Shown here: one piece after another, positions 47,001 through 54,785 of the stretch | Layout of the letters: each line of letters begins with the position of its first letter | Position numbering within the stretch: position 1 is the first letter of the stretch | Assembly (NCBI RefSeq): GCF_008727715.1 | Contig: NZ_CP044218.1 | Coordinates: 372,001 to 436,000, forward strand | Length of the DNA: 64,000 bases | DNA from: Mesorhizobium terrae | Lineage (GTDB): Bacteria; Pseudomonadota; Alphaproteobacteria; Rhizobiales; Rhizobiaceae | Direction: 5' to 3' | Position numbers and translations under genes: made by a program | The notes under the pieces: model-generated | Databases searched by the model: none | What the model was told of the DNA's origin: nothing | Seen by the model: only the letters and a program-made list of their open reading frames with translations

Positions 47001-49789
47001 GCATCGCCAAGCTGCAGCGTGCCGCCGTGGATCGATGTGAGGCCGCTATAGCTGTGCGTGCCGGTCAGGATCGTCCTGCCGGTGCCGATCTGCTCGACTA
47101 CCCCGCTTCCCGAGATGTTGCCGGCATATGTGGAGGTATCCGACCGATTGAACTGGAGCACGGAGTTGTCGATGATGTTCCCAGCCATCGAACCGCTGGT
47201 GCCGCCGTCTCCAATGCGCAATGCCCCGGTGCCGCTGATCGTGGTGTCACCGGTATGGGCATTGGCGCCGGTCAATGTCAGCGCGCCGCCGCCGCTCTTG
47301 GTGAGGGTGCCTCCACCCGAGGTAGCACCGGCGAAGGTGGTGTTCGTCGCTTGATCGACGGTGAGATTGCCCAAACCGAGCGCCACGGTGCCGCCGGTAC
47401 CCGACAGCGATGACATGGTGAGATTGTAGTTGTTAAGGTCGAGCGTGCCGCCATTGACCGTGTAAGCCGTGTTGGCCACAAAGGCACCCGCCGATCCCGC
47501 CCGCAACGTGCCGTCGTTCACGGTCGTGCCACCGCTATAGCTGCCGGTACCCAGCAGCGCGAGTATGCCGGTTCCGCTTTTGGTGAGCGCACCCGTCCCG
47601 GTAATCCCACCGGCAAAGGTCGTATTGATAGCCTGGTCGACGGTAAGATTGGCCGCGCCGAGCGCCACCGCACCGCCGCTGCCCGAGAGGCTCGACATGG
47701 TGAGGTCGTAGCCGTTGAGGTCAAGCGTGCCACCGGTGAGCGTGTAATCGGTGTTCGCCACGAACCCTGTGGCCGAACCGGCACGCAATGTGCCACCCGA
47801 CACCGTGGTGCCGCCCCAATAGGTGTTGGGACCGGTGAGGACGAATGTCCCCGAACCGCTCTTGGCCAAGCTGCCGCTGCCGGTGATCGCGCCGGCGTAG
47901 GTGGTGTTCGCAGTTTGGTTGACGGTGAGAGCGGCCGAGCCAAGCGCGACAATTCCGCCGGTGCCCGATAGCGACGACATCGTGAGCCCGAAGCTGCTTA
48001 GATTGAGCACGCCGTTGGTATTGACCGTATAGGCCGTGTTGCCCACGAAAGCGCCCGCCGATCCGGCCATCAACATGCCGACATTGACCGTCGTACCGCC
48101 GGTATAGCTGTTGGCACCCGTCAGGACCATCGTGCCGGGCGCACCTTTGAGCAGATAAGCCGTGCCGGTCAGCTTCGCGTCGATCGTACCGGTATTCGAG
48201 ATATTGAACGAATTTGCGGCTTCGATCGTGCCTGTTCCGGTAACGCTGCCGCCATTGAGGTTGAGGATTTGCAGGCTGAGCTTGCGGCCCGCGCCGACAT
48301 TGATGGTCGCCGTGTCCGAATTTTCCAAGGTGGAGACATTGAACATGTCGCCGCCGGTGAGCGACAGCATGCCGTTGTTCTGGTTGTTGATGGGGCTCAT
48401 CTGCACGTTGACGTCGCCGCCGACGACATTGATGGTGCCGCTATTGTTGACGGCGTATCCGGCTCCGGGAGAAAGTATCGCCGTACCGCCCGGACCATTA
48501 AAATTGATGAAGCCGCCGGGATTGTTGTTGATGTTACCATTGTCCATCACGATGCCGTTGGTGCCGACATTGATGGTACCGCCGTTGTTCAGCGTATTGC
48601 CGGTGCCGAAAAGCACTGCTGCGTCAGCCAGGCTGATCGTCCCAGCATTGCCGATGGTGGCCGCCGACAGGGTACGGCCGCTTCCGACCGAGATGGTCCC
48701 GTAGTTCGTCAGCGTCGTGATGCCGGAAACGTCACCCGACGCGTCTGCCCCGGTGACGGTCACGGTGACGCCGCCATTGACCTGGACCGTATTGTTGAAG
48801 ATGCCCGCCAGCTTCGTATTACCGCCGAGCTCGATCGCGCCGATGTTGCTGCCCGCGAGCGCGGTGATGCTGTTGGTGCCGCCGGTGATGACGATCGCGG
48901 TGTTGAGGCTGCCAGACAGGCCGCCCGCGCCCCCGCGCGCGCCGCCCAGGATCGTGCCGCTGTTGTTGATGGTCAGGTTCTGGCCGATGATGCCGTAGCC
49001 GCCGGCTTGCGGGCGATAGGGCTGGTAATTCAGGAAGTCTGTTCCGCCGCCCCCGCCCCGGATCGTACCGGAATTGGTGATCGTCAGCCCACTGGAAATC
49101 GTTGCGGTGATGCCGTTGCCGCCGTTGCCGCCTGCGCCGTTGCCGTACGGATTTGCGAAGCCGTCGCCAGCGCCCGGGCCGACGCCCCCGGCCCCGCCGC
49201 CGCCGCCACCGCCCGTAATCGTTCCGGAATTGGTAAGATTCGCGCCTGTCGTGACGATGATGCCGGAGCCTCCGCCACCGCCTCCTCCTCCTCCACCAAC
49301 GTTGTACGATTGGTTGTATAGTGAAGCGCCGGACCCGCCATTGCCGCCATTGCCGCCGGCGATCGTGGCGTTGTTGGTAAGGCCCGTGGTCAGTGTGAGC
49401 CCGGCGCCGCCGGCGCCGCCGCCGCCGCCGCCCGACCCGTAACCTTTGCCTTGGCCGCCGCCGCCGCCGCTGTCCGAACCGCCGCCGCCGCCGCCATTGC
49501 CGGAACCGCCCGTAGCTCCCCAGCCACCGCCCGTACCCGTCGTCGAACTGTCCCCGGCGGGGCCAGCCCCGCCGCCGGAGCCCGCCGTCGAGGAATTCGG
49601 CGCATTGCCGCCATTCCCGCCGTTCTGGCCGATGCTGTCGGCCAGCGCTGGTCCCGCTGCCACGATCAGCGCCAGCGGTGCGACGGAGGCCGTCAGCGCG
49701 GCTGTCAACGAGGCGATGACGATACGCAGCGCGGACCGATTGGCCGGCGTCGTGGAAATTCCTACAGCACTCACGATTATGCTCCGCAT
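41027..49789 (-). CDS. Giant autotransporter with PATR repeats and a 20-residue repeat array
   Basis: The 2920-residue product is a predicted type V secreted surface protein. It starts with an extended signal region (IVIASLTAALTASVAPLALI, then GPALADS). Residues about 55-260 are very glycine-rich. Then come many copies of the autotransporter-associated beta-strand pattern (TKTGTGTLTLSG and TYTGGTTV-like). Residues about 968-1250 hold 14 copies of a different repeat. From about residue 2400 a GNPGGPGNPG linker leads to the C-terminal beta barrel (last 275 residues), ending in KVGLRW with the aromatic residue needed for barrel assembly. The passenger should form a long beta solenoid. Function is unknown; adhesion or biofilm is a family-based guess. 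No protease or lipase triad was recognised. Confidence 0.93.
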   Translation of the reverse strand: MRSIIVSAVGISTTPANRSALRIVIASLTAALTASVAPLALIVAAGPALADSIGQNGGNGGNAPNSSTAGSGGGAGPAGDSSTTGTGGGWGATGGSGNGGGGGGSDSGGGGGQGKGYGSGGGGGGAGGAGLTLTTGLTNNATIAGGNGGNGGSGASLYNQSYNVGGGGGGGGGGSGIIVTTGANLTNSGTITGGGGGGGAGGVGPGAGDGFANPYGNGAGGNGGNGITATISSGLTITNSGTIRGGGGGTDFLNYQPYRPQAGGYGIIGQNLTINNSGTILGGARGGAGGLSGSLNTAIVITGGTNSITALAGSNIGAIELGGNTKLAGIFNNTVQVNGGVTVTVTGADASGDVSGITTLTNYGTISVGSGRTLSAATIGNAGTISLADAAVLFGTGNTLNNGGTINVGTNGIVMDNGNINNNPGGFINFNGPGGTAILSPGAGYAVNNSGTINVVGGDVNVQMSPINNQNNGMLSLTGGDMFNVSTLENSDTATINVGAGRKLSLQILNLNGGSVTGTGTIEAANSFNISNTGTIDAKLTGTAYLLKGAPGTMVLTGANSYTGGTTVNVGMLMAGSAGAFVGNTAYTVNTNGVLNLSSFGLTMSSLSGTGGIVALGSAALTVNQTANTTYAGAITGSGSLAKSGSGTFVLTGPNTYWGGTTVSGGTLRAGSATGFVANTDYTLTGGTLDLNGYDLTMSSLSGSGGAVALGAANLTVDQAINTTFAGGITGTGALTKSGTGILALLGTGSYSGGTTVNDGTLRAGSAGAFVANTAYTVNGGTLDLNNYNLTMSSLSGTGGTVALGLGNLTVDQATNTTFAGATSGGGTLTKSGGGALTLTGANAHTGDTTISGTGALRIGDGGTSGSMAGNIIDNSVLQFNRSDTSTYAGNISGSGVVEQIGTGRTILTGTHSYSGLTSIHGGTLQLGDAGTTTTIAGPVKVWGGGTLDVVNANMSAIGNVENAGTTNFRNAANAGTAQITNDAGATLAFHDTSTAGTANITTHGGSVAFNNDSKGGSATITSVSNGSLAFNDTSNAGAATIMNTFGSLTFSGDSKAGTAGITNHSSFAFSNNSSADSAVITNLGGTLNFNGTSLGGSATIINSATVAFNDTSSAGRANIENNTGLSFNNFATAGDSIITNKSGATLDFNDTSNAGGANITNDGTATFSADASAANAIITNNNSLTFQGNSTASAAAITNNAVLNFTGNATAYSATVTTDAGGATRFQGSSNGGTARFITKAGGLFNISSLTGTGTTAGSIEGAGAYYLGSKTLTVGGNHQSTEVDGVIADNDGGAIAGTGGSLAKTGAGTLTLSGDNTYTGGTTLLGGAVQASRDANLGAASGALTFNGGALKLGAAFNLAATRQITLAAAGGTIDTNSFGTEISQGITGTGGLTKTGLGTLTLSGDSDYTGPTTVSDGKLLVNGSIKSTVTVDTGATIGGTGKLSNTIVNGTLAIGNSPGKLTVDGDLTLGASSTSLFELGAPGIVGGPLNDLVYVTGNLTLGGTLQTPAAVSGYYRLFNVDGTVSGDYSSVPTDASVQTAIPNQVNLFIQHAGQIVQFWDGADSAGNGSVDGGAGTWSAGGTNWTGAPGAANFNDQWHGSVGVFSGTGGLVSVSGPVAFEGIQFTQDGYKIAGDDLILSGDSAGNTAASFITIAGGANAEIESVITGAAGIGIDKYGSGTLTLTGASTYTGATTIKAGTLALAGKGSIAQSSVVAVEDGTFDISATTLPFPAITSLAGTSSGTVQLGTKGLVIGNGSTEFAGSIKGNGGLEIAGGTQTLSGVNTYTNATQIDNGAKLALKGAGSIATSAYVGFALGGTLDISQTTTGASVRGLASTTGTGIVALGSKTLTITNGSVFGGSIRDGGIAGGSAGNVVIANGATQMFSGVNTYAGSTTVDAGGTLQLSGDGSVFTSSGVVANGVFDISDQSTGSGPGIKSLTGGGAVYLGGRDLTIANAGGTFSGVISDCGATGTDCYAGSTGGGLVLAGGTLTLTGANTYSGGTTVGYFGAPESTTLVVTNNQAVGTGRVLLNAAGIFKAGADGLTFNNRFAVSPSYGTIDTNGHTMTIAGVIADNGDPGTLHKIGAGTLVLTNANTYGDGTVVKAGTLQLGNGGTTGSILGNVELGGILAFNRSDAYTSSGVISDMAGSHGQVVQNGTGVVKLTGTNSYSGGTFLNKGVVAVSNDANLGNAAGGLTFDGGTLRYDAAFDLAATRTVTLGNGGGTFDSNGFTAGVASNIVGSGGLTKTGTGSLVLSGTNNYTGQTTVSEGALTASKANAFSSHSAVSVASGARLDLGGLDQVIGTLSGAGSVAMGSGALTVNETSNSTFSGGISGGGSFTKTGASKLMLSGTSTYTGQTFVKQGTLSVNGSIASSSGITVDAGGTLGGTGTVSSVTVNSGGTLAPGNSIGTVNVAGNLAFGAGSTYAVEVDPAAADRTNVTGTANLSGGTVATSYATATYIQKTYTILNALGGLGGTTFAGLTGTTPTGFTQKLAYDGTNAYLVLDLDIREPGNPGGPGNPGNPGGPSFDPLNRNQRSVANTIVGYFDAKGGLPAEFGALDQTGLSLVSGEATAGAISAGIQSTDQFLGLLAGEALTGRAAPAASAGSGTAAYAEEPTDGKAQTELAALGGKSGRVADPLARIFDSRWQSWGAAYGGSAEIGGDAAAGSHDTDLNTFGLAGGIARRWNDGVLGIALGGGSSDFHLADKLGGGQARFFNAGAFARHDFGDAYVAAAAAYTFYDVETSRTVLGNSLSGDFNAHAFSGRVEAGYGIETPVATLTPYAAFQAIAYRIPGYAETGLGSFGLAYKGNTTTVTRTELGARLDRTVGLENGAALALSGRLALAINGGDSIGFTAGFPALAGTSFSIEGANPDHYSALVDAGAEYSTASGFFAGLSLQGEFSGNVQNLSGKAKVGLRW
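46040..46890 (-). repeat. Fourteen-copy repeat of about 20 residues in the autotransporter passenger
   Basis: Successive units of 19 to 21 residues follow F-N-D-T-S-x-A-G-x-A-x-I-T-N-x-x-G-x-L, for example FNDTSNAGAATIMNTFGSLT and FNNDSKGGSATITSVSNGSL. I count 14 units between residues about 968 and 1250. They differ from the PATR units on both sides. Each would add one strand-turn-strand rung to a solenoid. DNA of the units has diverged, so this is an old array. Confidence 0.8.
49405..49500 (-). repeat. GCC triplet tracts in the glycine-rich autotransporter N-terminus
   Basis: Several CCG/GCC triplet runs (about 49410-49433, 49455-49470 and 49480-49494 on the plus strand) encode polyglycine blocks around residues 98-127. 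Because the unit is three bases, slippage would change glycine number without shifting the frame. Confidence 0.55.
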
Positions 49790-50112
49790 GCTTCAATGTC
49801 GGCGGTAAAAGGGGGCCTCAGCGGCGCACGCGCCGCGCAAAGCCGATGCACCCGAAAAAAGTCGGGGCTCGGCGATCTCGGCTGTGGGGCGCATGGGGTA
49901 TGCGCAACCTCGCCACTACGGACAGGCTTCTGTCCGGATGCCTTTGATTTCAATACTATTCCCCCGCGCGAACTGCCCTGCCCTGAAACGGCATCTGCGG
50001 CATTTCATGTCATCAGGCGGGCTGGGCTGTCCTGAACGGGTGTCGATGACTTTCTGAAGATTTTCTGATATTTGAACGGGTCTTGGCACGGTTCCGGATT
50101 GTGGGGGTTGGG
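49790..50112. other. Divergent intergenic region between autotransporter and regulator
   Basis: This 323-base stretch holds no credible gene. It should contain the promoters of both divergent genes. Visible features are two direct TTTCTGA repeats near the regulator start and small GC hairpins such as GACAGGCTTCTGTC (49921-49934). No sigma-70 promoter stands out. Confidence 0.5.
50051..50068. promoter_or_regulatory. Candidate winged-helix regulator direct repeats
   Basis: TTTCTGA at 50051-50057 and again at 50062-50068 are 11 bases apart, one helical turn. This is the arrangement used by OmpR/PhoB/ToxR-type winged-helix dimers. It lies 45 bases before the likely start of such a regulator. Autoregulation or control of the divergent autotransporter is an inference. 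Confidence 0.45.
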
Positions 50113-51849
50113 GTGCTCCGGTTTGCCGGATTTGAGCTTGATCAGCGACGTATCGAACTCCGCGCGCCTGGCGGCGAGCCAATCCGGCTGCGCCCGAAAT
50201 CCTTCGACATGCTGCGCCTGTTCGCCGCCAATGCCGGGCGCGTCGTCAGCAAACAGGAACTGATGGAGGCTATCTGGCCGAACATCCATGTCGGCGAAGA
50301 CAGCCTGTTCCAGTGCATTCGCGAAATCAGGACAGCGCTCGGCGACGAAGGACGCCAGCTGATCAAGGTCGTCTCCGGCCGCGGCTATCTGTTCGATGCC
50401 GAGGTGTCGGGCGATCCGGCCAGTTTTGCCGCGTCTGCCGGGCTTTCGTCCGCTTCGGAGCAGGAGGGGTTGGCACAACAAGCCGGTGGCCACGCTGCAG
50501 CTACAGTCGCCGGCCCGGCAAAGAAACGGCAGTTCTCGTTCGGCCTGCGTAGCCGCGTCGCTGCGGTCATCGCCGTTCTTTGCGCGGTCATCGGTTTTGC
50601 CGTCGCCGCGCCGATGTTCGCGCCAGGCGTCGTTGCCCCTGAGAACACGCCGACGATCACCGTGATGCCCTTCGTCGATGGAGGCAGCGACCCGCAAGCG
50701 ACATCGATGGCGACGAACGTCACGGACCGCCTTGCCGACGGCCTTGCCAAGATCGATACGATCCGCGTGGTGACGCCACGGTCGGATGTAACAACCGCTT
50801 CACTCGCCAACGCGCCAACACGCCCGGCGGACACCGACTTCGTGGTGAGCGGCGAATTGCAGCGGAGCGCAAACAGCTGGACGCTGGAAGCGCGCATGAC
50901 CAATGCCGCGACCGGCGAGGTCAAGTGGACCACCTCTGTGGCGGTCGACACGGAAAACACAGACCTGGCGCTCCAGCAATCCCGGCTCGCCGCCGGCGTC
51001 GGACACGAACTCGCCGTCCGCATCAACGCCGTACTTTATCCGAGAGCTGGCGTGGCCAGCCCACTGACAGGCAGCACAAAGGTCGTGGTCGAGCAGGCGC
51101 TCGCCTCGATCAACCAGACGACGCGCGAGCGCTTCACGGCCGCGCAGACGATGCTGGAAAGCGCGCTCGCCAACGCGCCCGACAATCTCGACCTGCAGGT
51201 CACGCTGTCCGCGTTGCAGACACGCGGGATTCAGATGAACTGGTACAGCGCCGCCGAGAGTACGGCGGCGGAGAGCGCCGCCAGATCACGGCTGGAGCGT
51301 GCGCTGCAGGCCAAGCCCAACTACCTGCCGGGGCTGGAAGCCTATTGCCGTTTCCTCACCGCCACCAACAATTTCGTCGAAAGCCTGGTGGCCTGCGCAA
51401 AGGTGCTGAGCCTCGATCCATGGAACGGGTCGGCGCTCTATCAACTGGGCCTTACCCAGATTCAGCTCGGGCGCTTTGATGACGCGCTGGCAAACTTCAA
51501 ACAGGCGGATCGCTTCGACACGCCAGCAGTCTCGCGCTGGACCTGGCTGCTCGGAATAGGCTGGGCCAATCTGCTTCTCGGCCACAGTGAGGAAGCGGTG
51601 CCGTGGCTGCAGAAGTCGATCGCCATCACGCCGGCATCGGGGCGGCCCTATATGGTGCTGGCCGTCGCGCTGCAGGGTTCCGGACGGACGGACGAGGCAA
51701 AGGCGGCGCTGGCGAAAGCCATGGTTTTGCGACCCGGTTCGACGGCACTCAATGTCGCGCCGCCGAAGCGAAACGCCAGTCCGGTCTTTCTCGAAGCGGG
51801 CCAGCGTTTCATCCGGACGCTGGTCGAGCTCGGGTTACCAGCCGGCTAG
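50113..51849 (+). CDS. Membrane-anchored ToxR/CadC-like regulator with TPR periplasmic part
   Basis: Residues 1-98 form an OmpR-type winged helix (FAGFELDQRRIEL, RPKSFDMLRLFAAN, VGEDSLFQCIREIRTALGD, VVSGRGYLF). A linker leads to one membrane helix at about 149-170 (AAVIAVLCAVIGFAVAAPMF). The C-terminal 400 residues have a TolB-like beginning (ITVMPFVDGG) and TPR-like helices near 370-540. It has 578 residues from GTG 50113. GTG 50101 and TTG 50083 are alternative starts; none has a convincing ribosome site. It is divergent from the giant autotransporter and may control it in response to an envelope signal, which is inferred from position. Confidence 0.85.
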   Translation: MLRFAGFELDQRRIELRAPGGEPIRLRPKSFDMLRLFAANAGRVVSKQELMEAIWPNIHVGEDSLFQCIREIRTALGDEGRQLIKVVSGRGYLFDAEVSGDPASFAASAGLSSASEQEGLAQQAGGHAAATVAGPAKKRQFSFGLRSRVAAVIAVLCAVIGFAVAAPMFAPGVVAPENTPTITVMPFVDGGSDPQATSMATNVTDRLADGLAKIDTIRVVTPRSDVTTASLANAPTRPADTDFVVSGELQRSANSWTLEARMTNAATGEVKWTTSVAVDTENTDLALQQSRLAAGVGHELAVRINAVLYPRAGVASPLTGSTKVVVEQALASINQTTRERFTAAQTMLESALANAPDNLDLQVTLSALQTRGIQMNWYSAAESTAAESAARSRLERALQAKPNYLPGLEAYCRFLTATNNFVESLVACAKVLSLDPWNGSALYQLGLTQIQLGRFDDALANFKQADRFDTPAVSRWTWLLGIGWANLLLGHSEEAVPWLQKSIAITPASGRPYMVLAVALQGSGRTDEAKAALAKAMVLRPGSTALNVAPPKRNASPVFLEAGQRFIRTLVELGLPAG

Positions 51850-51919
51850 GCAGAGATCGATCCGGGCAACCGGCTGTTCCAGAAGATCGGTTGATCGCCG
51901 GCTCTCGCGACCAAATCGC

Positions 51920-52777
51920 TCAGCTCAGCGCCAGTCTCAGCACCTCTTCCACCGACATGCGCGAAATTTCACCGACCTCTCTGGCGCTCATGGCTTTCAG
52001 CATGGGCGAGAAGACTTCCGCGCCGACCTGGTTGAGGCCACCGGTCTCGGTGAGGACGCGCACGATCTCGACATTGGGGAACTGACCGTCGCCGGGGAAT
52101 TTGCGGTCGTAGCAATCGTCCTTGATGGTCACGCCAGCCGGCAGTTCGAGCGGGCCGTCATTGAGCTGGACGCAATGGATTTTGTCGCCGGGGATCTTGC
52201 GCAGGTCGGCGAGGTTCGACTTGCCCCGCACGCAATGCCATGTGTCAAAGACCAGCCCGCCGTTTTTGGCGCCGGCGCCCTCAACGACCTGCCAGGCCAT
52301 GGCGAGCGTCGGCACGCCCCATAGCGGAATGAATTCCAGCGAACAGTCGAGATCGAAGCGCGCCGAGGCGGCGCATATTTTGGCGTAGTCCTCGATGATC
52401 GCGTCCATCGGCATCGAGCCTAGCGGAAACGTCGCGTTGAGGCTGATCGACCGGCAGCCGAGTTCGGCGCAGAGCGCGAACACCCGCTCCTGCCTGGTGT
52501 CGACGGTAGCAATGTAGGCGTCGTCCATATTGTCGGGCAGCCAGACACGCGACCAGGTGTTCAGCGGATCAAGCCGCAGGATGCGCATGCCCGCATCGTC
52601 GGCACGCCGGCGCACTTCCTTCGGCGAAATACCGGCGACCTCAAGCTGATCCACTTCGTAGGGCATCAGGGAAAGCGCATCGTAACCGGCAATGCGCGTG
52701 GCCTCGAATTTCTCGGCCAGCGGCAGATGCGCCACGTTGGAGAACGGCATCAGATAGCTGTTCACGGTCTTCGACAT
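51920..52777 (-). CDS. Sugar phosphate isomerase/epimerase-like TIM-barrel protein
   Basis: This 285-residue protein is of the xylose-isomerase-like barrel family. Candidate metal ligands are the Glu in CSLEFIPLWG, the Asp and His in VFDTWHCV, the Gln/Asn/Asp in VQLNDGP and the late Glu in VGAEVFSP. ATG 52777 follows GGAGACATCG. Members of this family include IolI, IolE, EryC and dehydroshikimate dehydratases, so the reaction cannot be named. It follows the polyamine-type importer genes but a strong terminator lies between them, so its expression may be lower or separate. Confidence 0.85.
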   Translation of the reverse strand: MSKTVNSYLMPFSNVAHLPLAEKFEATRIAGYDALSLMPYEVDQLEVAGISPKEVRRRADDAGMRILRLDPLNTWSRVWLPDNMDDAYIATVDTRQERVFALCAELGCRSISLNATFPLGSMPMDAIIEDYAKICAASARFDLDCSLEFIPLWGVPTLAMAWQVVEGAGAKNGGLVFDTWHCVRGKSNLADLRKIPGDKIHCVQLNDGPLELPAGVTIKDDCYDRKFPGDGQFPNVEIVRVLTETGGLNQVGAEVFSPMLKAMSAREVGEISRMSVEEVLRLALS

Positions 52778-52816
52778 CGATGTCTCCATTGTCTGCACGG
52801 ATGCCGGTGCCGGCAT

Positions 52817-52867
52817 AAAAAAGGAAAGCCGCTTCCGTCCAAACGTCGAGGGAAGGACGAAAGCGGC
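52817..52867 (-). terminator. Rho-independent terminator after the importer binding-protein gene
   Basis: On the minus strand GCCGCTTTCGTCC and GGACGGAAGCGGC (52855-52867 and 52828-52840) form a 13-bp stem with one G-T pair and a 14-base loop. TTTCCTTTTTT follows at 52827-52817. It stands 63 bases after the binding-protein stop and 40 bases before the TIM-barrel start, so it probably limits read-through into that gene. Confidence 0.8.
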
Positions 52868-52929
52868 AGCACAAAGTTCAGCCTGGCGGCCTCGCGGCCG
52901 TCTTCTTGTTGTCTCGTGCAGACGGGCTG

Positions 52930-53958
52930 CTACTGGCGCAGGCGCGTCCAGATCAGGTCGTATTTCTTGGTGGCCTCTGCAGAGCAGACCGGGCTGACCA
53001 CCTTCTTGTAGTCGGCGGGAACCTGAACCTCGGGCGCCGTGGCGATCTCCTTCGGCAGCATCGGCTCGGTGCCGTTGACGCCAGTCGGGTAGCCGACATC
53101 CTTCTGCTGCAGGGCCGCGTTGGCGGGGTCCATCAGGAAGGAGATGAATTTCTTGGCAAGGTCGGGCCTGGCTGCAGAAGCCGGCACCACGACATTGTCG
53201 ATCCAGGCGACGCCGCCTTCCTTGGCGAAGACGAATTTCAGCGACGGCTTCTGCTGCCTGGCGGTCAGCGCTTCGCCATTGGCGACCTGCGAAATGGCTG
53301 TTTCGCCGGAAACCAGGCGCCCCATGACGCCCGACGAGTCATAGATTTTCACGAACGGTTTCTGTGCCTGCAGCAGCGCGTCCACTGCCTTGAGCTTTTC
53401 GGGATCGGTGGTGCAAGGCTCGATGTCCAGACTGCGCATCGCCAGCGCGATCACCTCAGTCGGCGAGGAGAACATGCCGATCTTGCCCTGCAATTCCGCA
53501 GGCGGATTGAAAAGCAACGACAGGCTGTCGGTTGGTCCCTTGTAGATTGTGGTATCGACGGCATAGGAGGTGACGCCCCAGAAATATGGGATCGAATAGA
53601 CGTTGCCCGGATCCCAGGCGGATTTCTTCCACTGCCCGTCGAGATGGTCGTAGTTCGGCAGCTCGGAAATGTTCACCGGCTGGATCATCCGCTCCGACTT
53701 CATGATCGGAATGAAATCGGTCGAGGCGATCGCGATGTCGTAGCCGGCGGAACCGCTGCGCAGCTTCGAAAGCAAAGTCTCGTTGTTGTCGTAGGTGTCG
53801 AGCGCGACGGCGACGCCGGTTTCGGCGGTGAACTTGGTCAGCATCGCCTGCGAGATGTAGCCGTTCCAGTTGTAGATATGCAGCGTGTCGGCGGCGTGGG
53901 CGACACCTGCAAAGGCGGCGATGCCGGCGGCCAGGACGAGTTTCAATGTTCGAAGCAT
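52930..53958 (-). CDS. Polyamine-type ABC transporter substrate-binding protein (PotD/PotF-like)
   Basis: This is a periplasmic binding protein of 342 residues with a signal peptide (LVLAAGIAAFAGVAHA, cut before ADTLHIYNWNGYI). The mature start LHIYNWNGYIS is the PotD/PotF hallmark. Asp and Glu residues in YDNNETLLSKL and YDIAIASTDF fit amine recognition. Two cysteines (EPCTTD and SPVCSAE) could form a disulphide, as in PotF. ATG 53958 follows AGGGGAAAA. The neighbouring aminotransferase suggests a diamine or amino acid amine as substrate. Confidence 0.9.
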   Translation of the reverse strand: MLRTLKLVLAAGIAAFAGVAHAADTLHIYNWNGYISQAMLTKFTAETGVAVALDTYDNNETLLSKLRSGSAGYDIAIASTDFIPIMKSERMIQPVNISELPNYDHLDGQWKKSAWDPGNVYSIPYFWGVTSYAVDTTIYKGPTDSLSLLFNPPAELQGKIGMFSSPTEVIALAMRSLDIEPCTTDPEKLKAVDALLQAQKPFVKIYDSSGVMGRLVSGETAISQVANGEALTARQQKPSLKFVFAKEGGVAWIDNVVVPASAARPDLAKKFISFLMDPANAALQQKDVGYPTGVNGTEPMLPKEIATAPEVQVPADYKKVVSPVCSAEATKKYDLIWTRLRQ

Positions 53959-53984
53959 GGTTTTCCCCTGTCTGTTTCTGATGG

Positions 53985-54785
53985 CTATTTGTTTTTGCTC
54001 ATGCCTTGCAGGCGCAAGGCAATGAGGACGATCACCACGGACGACACCAGAAGCAGCGTCGAGACCGCGTTGACCTCTGGCGACACACCGAGGCGGAGCA
54101 TTCCGTAGATGTAGACGGGCAGAGTGGTTTGGCCGGCATCCGCCAGCAGCATGCTGATGAGGAAGTCGTCGAGCGAGGAGGCAAAGGCAAGCATCGCGCC
54201 GGAAAGGATCGCCGGCAAAAGCAACGGCAAGGTGACGCGTCGAAAGACCTGCCATTCGTCGGAATAGAGGTCGCGGGCAGCATCCTCCACCGCGGAGCCC
54301 ATATCGGCCAGCCGCGCCTGGATCGGCAAGTAGGCGAAGGGCACGCAGAACACGGTGTGGGCGATGATGAGGTTGCCGAGGCCGAGCTTCAGGCCGATGC
54401 CGGAAAAGAAGACCAGCGTCGCCACCGCCACCATGATCTCCGGTACCACCAGCGGCATCAGGATCAGGCCGAGCGTAATCTTGGCGCCGGCCCCCATCCT
54501 CGCCTGTCGCAGGCTGAGCGCGGCGGTGACGGCGAGCAATGTCGAGAGGATCATCGAGGCGACGGCGACGATCAGGCTGTTCGACAGGGCAACGCCGATG
54601 TCGCGGTTCTGGAACACCCGGACATACCAGTCGAAGCTGAAGCCTTCCCAGATCGTCGCCTGGCGGCCGACATTGAAGCTGTAGATGACGATGACCAGAA
54701 GCGGCGCATAGAGGAAAAGATAGACGATCCAGGTGAGCGAGCTCAGCCCTGGCGTCGTCTTCCAGTCGAAGGGCTTGGCGCTCAT
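53985..54785 (-). CDS. Polyamine-type ABC transporter permease (PotC-like)
   Basis: This inner-membrane subunit of 266 residues overlaps the partner permease gene by four bases. About six membrane segments are seen. The coupling loop EDAARDLYSDEWQVFRRVTLP near residue 175 is typical of PotC, and FASSLDDFLISMLLADAG follows, another PotC hallmark. It precedes the binding-protein gene by 26 bases. Confidence 0.93.
   Translation of the reverse strand: MSAKPFDWKTTPGLSSLTWIVYLFLYAPLLVIVIYSFNVGRQATIWEGFSFDWYVRVFQNRDIGVALSNSLIVAVASMILSTLLAVTAALSLRQARMGAGAKITLGLILMPLVVPEIMVAVATLVFFSGIGLKLGLGNLIIAHTVFCVPFAYLPIQARLADMGSAVEDAARDLYSDEWQVFRRVTLPLLLPAILSGAMLAFASSLDDFLISMLLADAGQTTLPVYIYGMLRLGVSPEVNAVSTLLLVSSVVIVLIALRLQGMSKNK

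Noticed and set aside
41900..48200. Repeated short motifs that might suggest a CRISPR array or satellite
   Set aside because: The repeats are diverged, in frame with one protein and lack uniform spacers; they encode beta-strand repeats.
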